From contig DAOTXN010000144.1 in the NCBI GenBank assembly GCA_034435435.1, forward strand, positions 1-63,112: a stretch of 63,112 bases of DNA, read 5' to 3'. Made by a program: the position numbers and the translations under genes. The number at the start of each line of letters is the position of its first letter. Position 1 is the stretch's first letter. Shown here in pieces: positions 38,566 to 46,141 of the stretch. The notes below the pieces were generated by a model. The model ran no database searches. It saw nothing but the letters and a program-made list of their open reading frames with translations, and was not told the DNA's origin. Origin of the DNA: DAOTXN01 sp034435435. GTDB lineage: Bacteria; Chloroflexota; Anaerolineae; S140-20.

Positions 38566-39246
38566 ATGGCATCGTTATTGGAAAAAGTCGGTGTGTTGAT
38601 TCGGGCCAATCTCCACTCACTGGTGGACGAAGCGCTCAAAAAGAACTCGGTCGCCGTGCTCGACCAGTACATTCGCCAGGCCGAAGATAACCTGGAGGAC
38701 CTGGAAGATGCAGCCGCCACCGTCGGCGGCAACGTGCGCACACTAGAGCGCAAGTACAAAGAGTATCAAGCCAAGACCGAAGAACTGGACCGTAACATCG
38801 ACATCCTGCTCACCAAAGGCAAAGACGAACTGGCCATGGCGGCCCAATCCAAACTCAACTCTACCCAGCGCCTGGCCGAGGATTATAAAGCGCAGTGGGA
38901 ACAGCAGCAGCGCGAGTATCAGGCGCTCATCAACGCCAAACTCAAGCTGGAGGCCAAGCTGACCACTATCAAACAGGAACGCGAAGAACTCCAGGCTCTG
39001 CTAGAACTTGCCAAGTCCAAAGAGATCACTGCCAAGGCCATCCAGTCGCTTGACGACGTGGTTGGCGTGGGTGACGCAGACATCGCCCGCATCGGCGACT
39101 CCATCCGCTCTCGACTGGACAAAGCCTCTGCCCGCAGCGAATTGGCTGCCAGCCGCCTGGAAGACCAGATGGACGAAGTGCTGGAGCGCGGCGCCATCGA
39201 CATCCAGCTCGAAGAGCGCAAGCGCCGTCTGGGACTGACGGAGTAG
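38566..39246 (+). CDS. pspA: PspA/IM30 family protein
   Basis: A 226-residue, almost wholly helical coiled-coil protein. It opens MASLLEKVGVLIRANLHSLVDEA, with the amphipathic N-terminal helix that binds membranes, and has VLDQYIRQAEDNLEDLEDAAATVGGNVRTLERKY typical of PspA/Vipp1. It forms ESCRT-III-like scaffolds that protect stressed membranes. Length is usual. Ribosome site AGGAGG precedes ATG 38566. It stands upstream of two extracellular binding proteins; the link to them is only positional. No PspF-like regulator is nearby. Confidence 0.9.
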   Translation: MASLLEKVGVLIRANLHSLVDEALKKNSVAVLDQYIRQAEDNLEDLEDAAATVGGNVRTLERKYKEYQAKTEELDRNIDILLTKGKDELAMAAQSKLNSTQRLAEDYKAQWEQQQREYQALINAKLKLEAKLTTIKQEREELQALLELAKSKEITAKAIQSLDDVVGVGDADIARIGDSIRSRLDKASARSELAASRLEDQMDEVLERGAIDIQLEERKRRLGLTE

Positions 39247-39254
39247 CGCTTCAC

Positions 39255-39351
39255 GACCGCTGACGGCAGACAGCCGACTGCCGGCGAGAGCGATGACGAT
39301 TGGCGGCTTCGGCCTGAGGCCGACTGCGGTCGGCGATCGGCGGTCTTTTTT
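39255..39351 (+). terminator. Long imperfect hairpin with T-run after pspA
   Basis: GACCGCTGACGG (39255-39266) pairs with CGATCGGCGGTC (39334-39345) at 10 of 12 positions, inner short hairpins lie between, and six T residues follow. It looks like a palindromic repeat serving as terminator. The start of the next gene is only 11 nt beyond. Confidence 0.6.
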
Positions 39352-39361
39352 GGGAGAAGAA

Positions 39362-40636
39362 ATGAACAGAACACGCTGGGTTTTCGTGCTCATCGTTGGC
39401 GCGGCGTTTGTGATTATCGCCACCGCCGTGTTGGTTCCGGTTCTCAAAAAAGCCAGCGAGAGCGATAAAGAAGAAAAAACAGGCGACACGGTCGAGGTGC
39501 GCGTTCTCACGGCCTTGCCCATCGAGCCGTGGATACGCGCCGCCGCTGACCAGTTCAACGCCCAGTCGCCCGCACTAGAGGGCCACCCCATCCGCGTCAC
39601 CATCACGCCGATGGACGGCCTGGCCGCCCTCAGCAAATGGGACCGGGAAGAGTTTTTCGTCCTCGGCGACCGCGACCGCGAGACACTGGCCGAGGGCGAA
39701 GAGAAACAACTGGCGAGCTTTCCCACCGTTTGGATCCCGGACAGTCGCTACCTGGTTGAGCTGGTCAACGCCACCTACAAGGAAAAGCTAGGGCGCGACG
39801 TCTTTTTGACCGACGGCGAGTATCGCGCCCGGCCCATTGCCATCTCGTTGCTGGCCTGGGGCGTGTTCGAGAGCCGCACGCAGGTGCTCGAAGCCGCTTA
39901 TGGCGAAGTCAGTTGGGATGCCATCCACGCCGCCGCGACAGCCGAAAAGGGCTGGCCCCAAATTGGCGAGCAAGCGGGCATGACCGACCCCTCCACACTG
40001 AGCGCGTGGGGCTTTTTCAAGCTGGCCGTCCCCCATCCGCGCAAAAACGCCGGCGGTATGCACGCGCTCATCGCCGCCGCCGGTGAATATTACGACAACC
40101 CGCGCATCAGTGTGGCCGATTTCACCAACCCCGACTTTTTGACCTGGCTGGAAGAGTCGCTGCTCTCCGTCACCGACTTTTCCGCCGCCAGCCAGCCCGG
40201 CGAAAACCTGGCCCTGTTTGGCTACACCACCGGCGACGTGGCCCAACTGCTGGAAGCCGACCTGCTGGTCAACATGGCCGGCATCCAGACCCGCTTTCCC
40301 GAATCGCTGCTCATCCGTTACCCACGCTACGTCACCTGGTTCGACTTTCCCTTCACCGTGTGGGTGGGGCCAGAGACCACCGCGTTGGAAAAGAACGCTG
40401 CGCTAGAGTTCCAGAAATTCCTGCTCTCCCAAGAGGTGCAGACCCAGGCGTTGGCTTACGGCCTGCGCCCGGTGCACCCCGACGTGCCCGTGGACAGCGC
40501 CGACAGTCTCTTTTCCCGCTGGAGCCAGCAGGGCGCGGTGAGCTTTGTCGAGCGCACCACCGCCATGCGCTCTCCCGACCGTGATGTGCTGCTGGCGCTG
40601 CTGGCCTGGTTCGACCGCTACGAAGCCCGGCGCTAA
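39362..40636 (+). CDS. Membrane-anchored extracellular solute-binding protein
   Basis: A 424-residue protein. A single N-terminal membrane helix (residues 6-26) is followed by a basic/acidic stretch and a type 2 periplasmic-binding fold. This starts VEVRVLTALPIEPWIRAAADQFNA and continues through a hinge region to LEKNAALEFQKFLLSQEVQTQAL, typical of the SBP_bac_11 / molybdate-like binding family. No ABC permease or ATPase gene is next to it. ATG 39362 follows GGGAGAAGA. The gene at 41176 encodes a related binding domain fused to a vWA domain, so the two were probably neighbours before the hicBA cassette entered. Confidence 0.8.
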   Translation: MNRTRWVFVLIVGAAFVIIATAVLVPVLKKASESDKEEKTGDTVEVRVLTALPIEPWIRAAADQFNAQSPALEGHPIRVTITPMDGLAALSKWDREEFFVLGDRDRETLAEGEEKQLASFPTVWIPDSRYLVELVNATYKEKLGRDVFLTDGEYRARPIAISLLAWGVFESRTQVLEAAYGEVSWDAIHAAATAEKGWPQIGEQAGMTDPSTLSAWGFFKLAVPHPRKNAGGMHALIAAAGEYYDNPRISVADFTNPDFLTWLEESLLSVTDFSAASQPGENLALFGYTTGDVAQLLEADLLVNMAGIQTRFPESLLIRYPRYVTWFDFPFTVWVGPETTALEKNAALEFQKFLLSQEVQTQALAYGLRPVHPDVPVDSADSLFSRWSQQGAVSFVERTTAMRSPDRDVLLALLAWFDRYEARR

Positions 40637-40731
40637 CACGCACAATCATTTGAGCCAACAACTGAACTCTCCGTCAGGTTTCTCTTCGGCAAGCATGCCG
40701 AGTAAAAACAGTTAGAAGAGGATTAGGACTA

Positions 40732-40920
40732 ATGAAGGCAAAGTACATCTTCTGGCAAGATGGGGACATGTGGCTGGGATATCTGGAAGAATACCCTGAC
40801 TACTGGACTCAAGGCGAAACGCTAGAAGAACTGGAAGAAAGTCTGAGAGATATCTACTGGGAACTTGCCAACGAAAATATCCCTTACGTCCGCAGGGTTG
40901 CCGAACTGGAAGTGGCATGA
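40732..40920 (+). CDS. hicB: HicB-like antitoxin
   Basis: A 62-residue protein with the partial RNase H fold of HicB: AKYIFWQDGDMWLGYLEEYPDYWTQGETLEELEESLRDIYWEL, whose YLEEYP...TQGETLEELEE pattern is the family's core. It has no C-terminal DNA-binding domain, so it is a short HicB and any regulation would need the complex. It overlaps hicA (ATGA). The order is antitoxin then toxin. Confidence 0.85.
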   Translation: MKAKYIFWQDGDMWLGYLEEYPDYWTQGETLEELEESLRDIYWELANENIPYVRRVAELEVA

Positions 40921-41099
40921 AACGACGAGATCTGATACGCGAGTTGGAAAAGATGGAATGCGTATTCATCCGTCATGGGGCAAAGCACGACTGGTATCAA
41001 AACCCGAGGACAAAAGTATCTCAGCCTGTTCCTCGTCACAGGGAGATTAAGGAGTTTCTGGCGAGACATATCATCAAGATGTTGAAGGATGAAACCTAA
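40917..41099 (+). CDS. hicA: HicA-like mRNA interferase toxin
   Basis: A 60-residue double-stranded-RNA-binding-like toxin. KRRDLIRELEKMECVFIRHGAKHDWYQNP matches the HicA pattern (GxxFVRHGxxH, catalytic His), followed by VPRHREIKEFLARHIIKML, the usual PRHxEIKxxTxRxILK region. It would cleave mRNA when free of HicB. The ATG overlaps the hicB stop, and the stop codon lies within the attC-like box. Confidence 0.85.
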   Translation: MKRRDLIRELEKMECVFIRHGAKHDWYQNPRTKVSQPVPRHREIKEFLARHIIKMLKDET

Positions 41100-41167
41100 C
41101 CAGCGCCTGCGGCTGGCCGCTGTGCAGCGCAACAGCGCAGCGGAGGCTGAAGGACGCGCCGTTAGGA
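41094..41167. other. attC-like recombination site
   Basis: ACCTAAC (41094-41100) fits RYYYAAC and GTTAGGA (41161-41167) fits GTTRRRY except at its last base. The inner arms are imperfectly complementary (CCGCTG near 41117 against CAGCGG near 41137; GCGCC against GGACGCGCC). At 74 bp it is in the usual attC size range. Folding was judged by eye only. Confidence 0.55.
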
Positions 41168-41175
41168 GGAGAACT

Positions 41176-42903
41176 ATGACCGAACGGGAACAACGCGCCG
41201 GAACTCGGCGCCGCGTGCAGCGCAAACAGGAACCCCTTAACCCCGCCGCCACCGTCACCGTGCTGGTGGTTGGACTCGTCGTGCTGACCATCGTCTGCGG
41301 CGCGTGCTGGATTCTCACCCTCTCGATTCGAGACAGCGTGCGCCAGACCAGCGGGGGCGAGGACGAAAAAACCGCCCGGCTCACCCTGGCCTACTCACCC
41401 GAAAAGGCCGACCTGCTTGGCGCCCTTATTGACGATTTCAACGCCCAGGGCTACCAGACTCCCGACGAATTGCCCATGCAGATCGAATTGGTCGAGGTGG
41501 AGCCGGAAGCTATGCTCGACGGGGCCGTGGCGGGCGAATTCCATGCCATCACGCCTGATTCGTCGGTGTGGCTGCCTCAGCTCGATGCTCTGTGGGCCGC
41601 CCACACCGGCGACGAGCGCGCCTTTATCGTCGGGCAGACGGTGCATTATGCTGTGTCGCCAGTGGTCATCGCTATGTGGCGCGACGTGGCCCAAGAGATG
41701 GGCTTTGGTCAGCGTCCTCTCGGTTGGGCCGACCTGCTGGCCCGCGCCCAAAGCGACCCCAACTTCAAGTGGAGCCATCCCTCCACCACCTCAGCCAGCG
41801 GCCTGTTGGCGACGTTGGCCGAGTTTTACGCCGGGGCCGGCAAGACCTGGGGCCTCACTGCCGACGACGTGCAGGCCCCTGCTACTCTGGATTACGTCGG
41901 GCGCATCGAGCGCACAGTGCGCTATTACGGCGCGGGCGAGTGGCCCACAGCTCAGCGCGTCGTATCGGAGGGGCGAGATTACCTGGACGCCTTTGTATGC
42001 CAGGAACAATTGGTCGTCTGGGCCAACCAACAAGGCGCCGACCTGGTCGCCATCTACCCGTTGGAAGGGTCTCTGTGGGAGGACCATCCCCTGGTGCTGT
42101 TGGAGACGCCCGCCCTGACCAACACCCAGCGCCAGGTCTTTGCTCAGCTGATCCGCCACCTGCGGGCCAGGCCGGCCCAGGAAACTGTATTGGCCGCCGG
42201 CTACCGTCCAGCCGACTCATCGATCCCGCTGGATGCGCCCGGTTCACCACTGATCCCCGCTAACGGGGTAGACTATACGCAACCCCAAACCGCGCTACAA
42301 ATCCCCGGCGCCGAGGTTGTGCAAGTGGTACGCGACGTGTGGTGGTACACCAAACGTCACACCAACGTGTTTCTCGTAGTAGACACCTCCGGCTCGATGG
42401 AAGGGGACAAGATTCGCAACGTCAAACAAGCCCTCGAAGCCTTTGTGGAACAAATCAAAGGCACAGAAGAGTCGGTGGGACTGATCGAGTTTTACTCGCG
42501 GGTGGACGTGCTGGTGCCGTTGAACCGCCTGGCCGTTAACCGCACGGTCTTGCAACAGGCCATCAGCGGCCTGTACGCCGACGGCGACACCGCCCTGCTA
42601 GATGGCGTGTATGAGGCCTACGTCGCGCTGCAAGAACTGGGCGACGCCGAGCGTATCAACGCCATCGTGGTGATGACCGACGGTAAAGAGAACTATTCGC
42701 GTGTCAAGCGGCAATGGCTGACGGACTATATGCGGCAAAACAACGAAACCGGTGTGCCTGTGGTCGTCTTTGCCATCGCTTACGGTGAGGACGCCGACTA
42801 TGGCGCGTTGCGCGCCCTGGTCGATGCAACCGGCGGGCAGGTGTACCCTGGCACACTCGAAACCATCATGTCCATCTACAGGGTGATTTCCACCTATTTC
42901 TAG
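41176..42903 (+). CDS. Solute-binding domain fused to von Willebrand A domain
   Basis: A 575-residue protein. A basic N-terminus precedes a membrane helix (residues ~28-52), then a solute-binding domain (RLTLAYSPEKADLLGALIDDFNA to about 350), then a vWA domain from NVFLVVDTSGSMEGDKI near 400. The metal-ion-dependent adhesion site residues DTSGS, DTALLDG and MTDGKE are all present. Such fusions are known in Actinobacteria and Chloroflexota, with unknown ligand. ATG 41176 follows TTAGGAGGAG, which is part of the cassette-flanking repeat. It should be an outside-facing, Mg-dependent binding protein. Confidence 0.8.
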   Translation: MTEREQRAGTRRRVQRKQEPLNPAATVTVLVVGLVVLTIVCGACWILTLSIRDSVRQTSGGEDEKTARLTLAYSPEKADLLGALIDDFNAQGYQTPDELPMQIELVEVEPEAMLDGAVAGEFHAITPDSSVWLPQLDALWAAHTGDERAFIVGQTVHYAVSPVVIAMWRDVAQEMGFGQRPLGWADLLARAQSDPNFKWSHPSTTSASGLLATLAEFYAGAGKTWGLTADDVQAPATLDYVGRIERTVRYYGAGEWPTAQRVVSEGRDYLDAFVCQEQLVVWANQQGADLVAIYPLEGSLWEDHPLVLLETPALTNTQRQVFAQLIRHLRARPAQETVLAAGYRPADSSIPLDAPGSPLIPANGVDYTQPQTALQIPGAEVVQVVRDVWWYTKRHTNVFLVVDTSGSMEGDKIRNVKQALEAFVEQIKGTEESVGLIEFYSRVDVLVPLNRLAVNRTVLQQAISGLYADGDTALLDGVYEAYVALQELGDAERINAIVVMTDGKENYSRVKRQWLTDYMRQNNETGVPVVVFAIAYGEDADYGALRALVDATGGQVYPGTLETIMSIYRVISTYF

Positions 42904-43030
42904 CTATTTGCCTCACGGGTAAGAAATTTGACGCCAGGACGCAGGGAATCTTTTTGCGTCTCCGCATCTCTGCAAAGCGCCCAACGTCTGTGCCGGGAGG
43001 ACGAAAGACATATTTCGTCACCCGCCGGGA

Positions 43031-43768
43031 TCATTCATCCTTCGCCAGCGCCGGCGCATCGGGACCGGCGGAGGGCCAGTAGCGGTGCAGTCCCTCGACC
43101 CGGCGCAAGATTTCGCGCACCGTCTCGGCCTCTTTACGGCGCTTGAACAAGGCGTGCTGGGTGGCGTGACACAGCGCGGCGCGCTCTTTGGCGTCCAGCC
43201 AGAGCGAGCCGTCCAGATCAAAGATCACGTGAGCCGGCTCCGACGAGTTAAACAGATGGTCCTCCACACCGGGGATGGCGGCGGCAAACGTGTAAAAGAA
43301 GGCCGGGGCCTCGCCGTCGGCGTGCAGACGTTGAAAAGCATCCCACGCGGCCCGATGCAGTAGCTTGTGGGCCGGGTGGCCGTATTCGCCGTCGCGCCCG
43401 TGGGTCAGCAGGATGTCGGGGCGCAGGCGGCGCATTACGTCCAGCAAGCCATCCCGCAAACCCTCTTCGTCGGCGGTAAAAGGATAGAGCGTATTATCCG
43501 GCCCCACCGGCGGATCCACGTAATCCAAAAAGTGAAGCTCGCGCACGCCCAGGGCGCGGCAGGCGCAGCGCATCTCGGCCTCGCGCACTTGCCCCAGCCG
43601 CGCGCGGTCGGCCAGCGGCGGCTCACCCAGTTCGCCGCCTTCGCCGCGCGTGGCGCACAGCACGTGAATCTCGACGCCGCGCCCGGCCAAGATGGCCAGC
43701 GCGCCGCCGCAGAGCATGGTTTCGTCGTCGGGATGAGCGACGATGCACAGTAGAACGGGGTGCGACAT
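43031..43768 (-). CDS. PIG-L / LmbE family deacetylase
   Basis: A 245-residue zinc-dependent deacetylase with the diagnostic AHPDDE at residues 11-16 and the second metal site in HGRDGEYGHPAHKLLH near 140-155. Family members remove acetyl from GlcNAc groups, for example in mycothiol or bacillithiol synthesis and in lipid sugars. I see no partner gene to choose between these. The start at ATG 43768 puts AHPDDE at the normal distance from the N-terminus. It converges with the vWA gene. Confidence 0.85.
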   Translation of the reverse strand: MSHPVLLCIVAHPDDETMLCGGALAILAGRGVEIHVLCATRGEGGELGEPPLADRARLGQVREAEMRCACRALGVRELHFLDYVDPPVGPDNTLYPFTADEEGLRDGLLDVMRRLRPDILLTHGRDGEYGHPAHKLLHRAAWDAFQRLHADGEAPAFFYTFAAAIPGVEDHLFNSSEPAHVIFDLDGSLWLDAKERAALCHATQHALFKRRKEAETVREILRRVEGLHRYWPSAGPDAPALAKDE

Positions 43769-43802
43769 TCCAAATCCGTAGTAGCTGCCAGACAAAATTG
43801 AC

Positions 43803-43899
43803 TTTACCACCAAGACGCAAAGGTTCTGGAAGACACAAAGGCTTCAAAGAGCGCGTCGTTGGTTTGTTTTTCTTTGTGTCTTTGGGTCTTGGTGGTAAA
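43803..43899. repeat. Palindromic repeat beside tRNA-Glu
   Basis: TTTACCACCAAGAC (43803-43816) is exactly complementary to 43886-43899. An inner pair, GACACAAAG / CTTTGTGTC, lengthens the stem. It lies between the PIG-L gene and the 3' end of the tRNA gene, in a gap without reading frames. Confidence 0.75.
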
Positions 43900-43932
43900 A
43901 AAGCCAGCGCACCTCCAGGGTGGCTGGCCGCA

Positions 43933-44005
43933 TGCCCCCAACGGGGTTCGAACCCGTGTTTCCGGCTTGAGAGGCCGATGTCCTAGGCCGCTAGACGATG
44001 GGGGC
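43933..44005 (-). tRNA. tRNA-Glu (anticodon CUC)
   Basis: The 73-nt minus-strand sequence begins GCCCCCATCGTCTAGCGG and ends with TGGGGGCA. The acceptor stem GCCCCCA/TGGGGGC, the T arm with GGTTCGAACC, and an anticodon stem TCGGC/GCCGG enclosing the loop CTCTCAA (anticodon CTC) are all present. The 3' CCA is not encoded. It has a near-consensus promoter upstream. Confidence 0.92.
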
Positions 44006-44020
44006 CGATGAGCGGAGCAA

Positions 44021-44049
44021 ATTGTACCAGGCAACAGGTCGCTTGTCAA
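44021..44049 (-). promoter_or_regulatory. Promoter of tRNA-Glu
   Basis: On the minus strand TTGACA (44049-44044) and TACAAT (44026-44021) are 17 nt apart, ending 16 nt before the tRNA 5' end. Confidence 0.8.
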
Positions 44050-44051
44050 GC

Positions 44052-44080
44052 TTGGCAAGCCAGGGGCAGCGTGGTATAAT
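44052..44080 (+). promoter_or_regulatory. Promoter of the TIGR03960 radical SAM gene
   Basis: TTGGCA (44052-44057) and TATAAT (44075-44080) are 17 nt apart. The divergent tRNA promoter's -35 box lies only 3 nt away, so the two polymerase sites must overlap. Confidence 0.7.
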
Positions 44081-44154
44081 CTAATTCCGCCCAAGGGGGT
44101 CAGATTTTATCACCAACTTACCAATCTACCAACCTACCACCTCCGAGGTAAGAA

Positions 44155-46122
44155 ATGCCATCCATTGACCTGGAAATCCTCCACCGCATCCTGCCCACGG
44201 TGCAAAAGCCAGGGCGCTACACGGGCGGCGAGTGGAACAGCGTCGTCAAAGAGTGGGACGCCATCCCCCTGCGTGTTGCGCTGGCCTTTCCCGACGTGTA
44301 CGACCTGGGCATGTCGAACCTGGGCTTGTTTGTGTTGTACGATATTCTCAATCAGCGCCCCGACATGCTGGCCGAGCGTGTCTTTTTGCCCTGGCCCGAT
44401 ATGGACGCGGCTATGCGCAACGCCGGGCTGCCCCTGTATAGCCTGGAGAGCAAGCGCCCCGTGCGCGACTTTGACATCCTGGGCATCAGCCTGCCCTACG
44501 AGCAGCTCTACAGCAACACCCTGAGCCTGCTGGATCTGGCCGGGCTGCCCCTGTTGTCCACGGCGCGGGACGAGCGTTACCCGCTGGTCATCGCCGGAGG
44601 TCACGCCACCTACAATCCGGAGCCGATGAGCGACTTTGTCGATCTGTTCGTCATCGGCGAGGGGGAAGAGATTATCCTCGATATCACCGAGTGCTACCAG
44701 CGCGTGCGCGACCGCTCGCGCGAGGCGCAATTGCGCGCCCTGGCCGGCATTCCAGGCGTGTACGCGCCGCGCTTTTACGACGTGACCTACGAGCCACACG
44801 GGACGGTGGCCCGCGTGCGGCCCACGCTCAAGGAAGCCCAGCTCCCCGTCACCAAGCGTATCGTGCCGGCGCTGCCGCCCCCCCCGACCCGTTTCATCGT
44901 ACCCTTTGTGCAGGTGACGCACGACCGGGCCTCCATCGAGATTCAGCGCGGGTGCACGCGGGGCTGTCGCTTTTGCCACGCCGGGATGGTGACGCGGCCC
45001 GTGCGCGAGCGACCTGTTAAAGAAATACTCAAAGCGGTGGACGCCATTCTGCGCGAGACCGGCTACGAAGAGATCGGCCTGTTGTCTCTTTCCAGCAGCG
45101 ACTATACCCACGTGCACGAGCTGGTCACAGCCCTCAGCGAACGCTATCAGGACCAGCACTTGACCATCTCGCTGCCCAGCCTGCGCATCGAGTCGTTCAG
45201 CGTGGACCTGGCCGACGCGCTCAAAGAGGGACGGCGCAGCGGTTTCACCTTTGCCCCCGAAGCGGCCACCGAGAAAATGCGCCAGATCATCAACAAATAC
45301 GTGCCCACCCAGCAAGTGCTGGACACGGCCTACAAAGTCTTTGCGCGCGGCTGGCGCACCATCAAGCTCTACTTTATGATCGGCCATCCCAGCGAGACCT
45401 TGGACGATGTGCAGGCCATTATAGATCTGGCGCGGGCGGTGCTGGCCCAGGGGCGCAAAGTTCACGGCAAGGCGGCTCAGGTCAACGTGGGCGCGAGCAC
45501 CTTTGTGCCCAAGCCGCACACGCCGTTCCAGTGGGTATCGTTAGATAGCGTGGAGAATATCCAGGCCAAGCAGGACTTGCTGCGGCGGGGTCTGCGCGGC
45601 CAAGGTCTCAAATTAAACTGGACCGAGCCGCAGGAAACGCGGCTAGAAGCGCTGCTCTCGCGCGGCGACCGGCGGCTGGGGCGGGTGATTCACCGGGCCT
45701 GGCAACTGGGGGCGCGTTTCGACGCCTGGGGCGACCAGTTCAAGCCCGAGGCCTGGTGGACGGCGATGGAAGAGGCTCGGTTGGACGTGGCGTTTTACAC
45801 CCACCGCCCGCGCCCGCTCGACGAAATCTTTCCTTGGGATCACATCGACGTGGCCGTGCGCAAAAAGTACCTGGCCGAAGACTATTTGATGAGCCAGCGC
45901 GGCGAGACGCGCGTGGACTGCCGCGAGCGCTGCTTTGCCTGCGGCATTTTGCCCACCTTTGCCGGATTGCGCCGCGAGACGCCCGCCGAGGCGTGGGAGT
46001 GCCCGGAGGTCAAGAGCAACCGGGGACGAAAGACGAGAGACGAAGGACGAAGCTCTAGTCTCCGGCGCGGAACCGAGCGGGAGACGGAGGGCGAAATTAT
46101 CCCGCTCGTCCCGGTTGGATAA
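44155..46122 (+). CDS. TIGR03960-type B12-binding radical SAM protein
   Basis: A 655-residue enzyme. The N-terminal ~220 residues form the cobalamin-binding-like part (VALAFPDVYDLGMSNLGLFVLYDILN). The radical SAM core follows, with the cluster motif CTRGCRFCHAG (CX3CX2C) near residues 266-276 and a TIM-barrel to about 560. A Cys-containing end (CRERCFACGILPTF) closes the conserved region. Such proteins are usually next to a TIGR03936 partner, as here. The last ~35 residues (from 46017) are translated from a palindromic repeat and look foreign. The reaction is not established. Confidence 0.85.
   Translation: MPSIDLEILHRILPTVQKPGRYTGGEWNSVVKEWDAIPLRVALAFPDVYDLGMSNLGLFVLYDILNQRPDMLAERVFLPWPDMDAAMRNAGLPLYSLESKRPVRDFDILGISLPYEQLYSNTLSLLDLAGLPLLSTARDERYPLVIAGGHATYNPEPMSDFVDLFVIGEGEEIILDITECYQRVRDRSREAQLRALAGIPGVYAPRFYDVTYEPHGTVARVRPTLKEAQLPVTKRIVPALPPPPTRFIVPFVQVTHDRASIEIQRGCTRGCRFCHAGMVTRPVRERPVKEILKAVDAILRETGYEEIGLLSLSSSDYTHVHELVTALSERYQDQHLTISLPSLRIESFSVDLADALKEGRRSGFTFAPEAATEKMRQIINKYVPTQQVLDTAYKVFARGWRTIKLYFMIGHPSETLDDVQAIIDLARAVLAQGRKVHGKAAQVNVGASTFVPKPHTPFQWVSLDSVENIQAKQDLLRRGLRGQGLKLNWTEPQETRLEALLSRGDRRLGRVIHRAWQLGARFDAWGDQFKPEAWWTAMEEARLDVAFYTHRPRPLDEIFPWDHIDVAVRKKYLAEDYLMSQRGETRVDCRERCFACGILPTFAGLRRETPAEAWECPEVKSNRGRKTRDEGRSSSLRRGTERETEGEIIPLVPVG
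46017..46117. repeat. Palindromic repeat inside the 3' end of a coding sequence
   Basis: CAACCGGGGACGA (46017-46029) and TCGTCCCGGTTG (46106-46117) are complementary with one extra base. Between them lie GACGAAAGACGAGAGACGAAGGACGA direct units and the pair GAGCGGG / CCCGCTC. The gene's stop codon (46120-46122) is just beyond the right arm. Confidence 0.7.
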
Positions 46123-46141
46123 GCGAGAAACGGTTTACAGG

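Larger units (their letters stand above)
40712..41161 (+). mobile_element. Integron-like gene cassette carrying hicBA
   Basis: The 450-bp segment between G40711 and G41161 is bounded by GTTAGAAGAGG (from 40711) and GTTAGGAGGAG (from 41161), the form of a GTTRRRY core site. It holds one toxin-antitoxin pair in the forward direction and ends in an attC-like palindrome (41094-41167). The hicA stop TAA overlaps the ACCTAAC box, as in true integron cassettes. Removing it would join AAAAACA to GTTAGGAGGAGAACTATG and restore a short leader with its ribosome site. No integrase gene is in the window. Confidence 0.6.

Noticed and set aside
43031..43768. Naming the PIG-L gene mshB or bshB
   Set aside because: No other mycothiol or bacillithiol gene is in the window, and the family motif alone does not set the substrate.
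44134..45519. A 461-codon minus-strand frame over the TIGR03960 gene
   Set aside because: The plus strand holds a clear radical SAM protein with its cluster motif; the antisense product has no recognisable domain.
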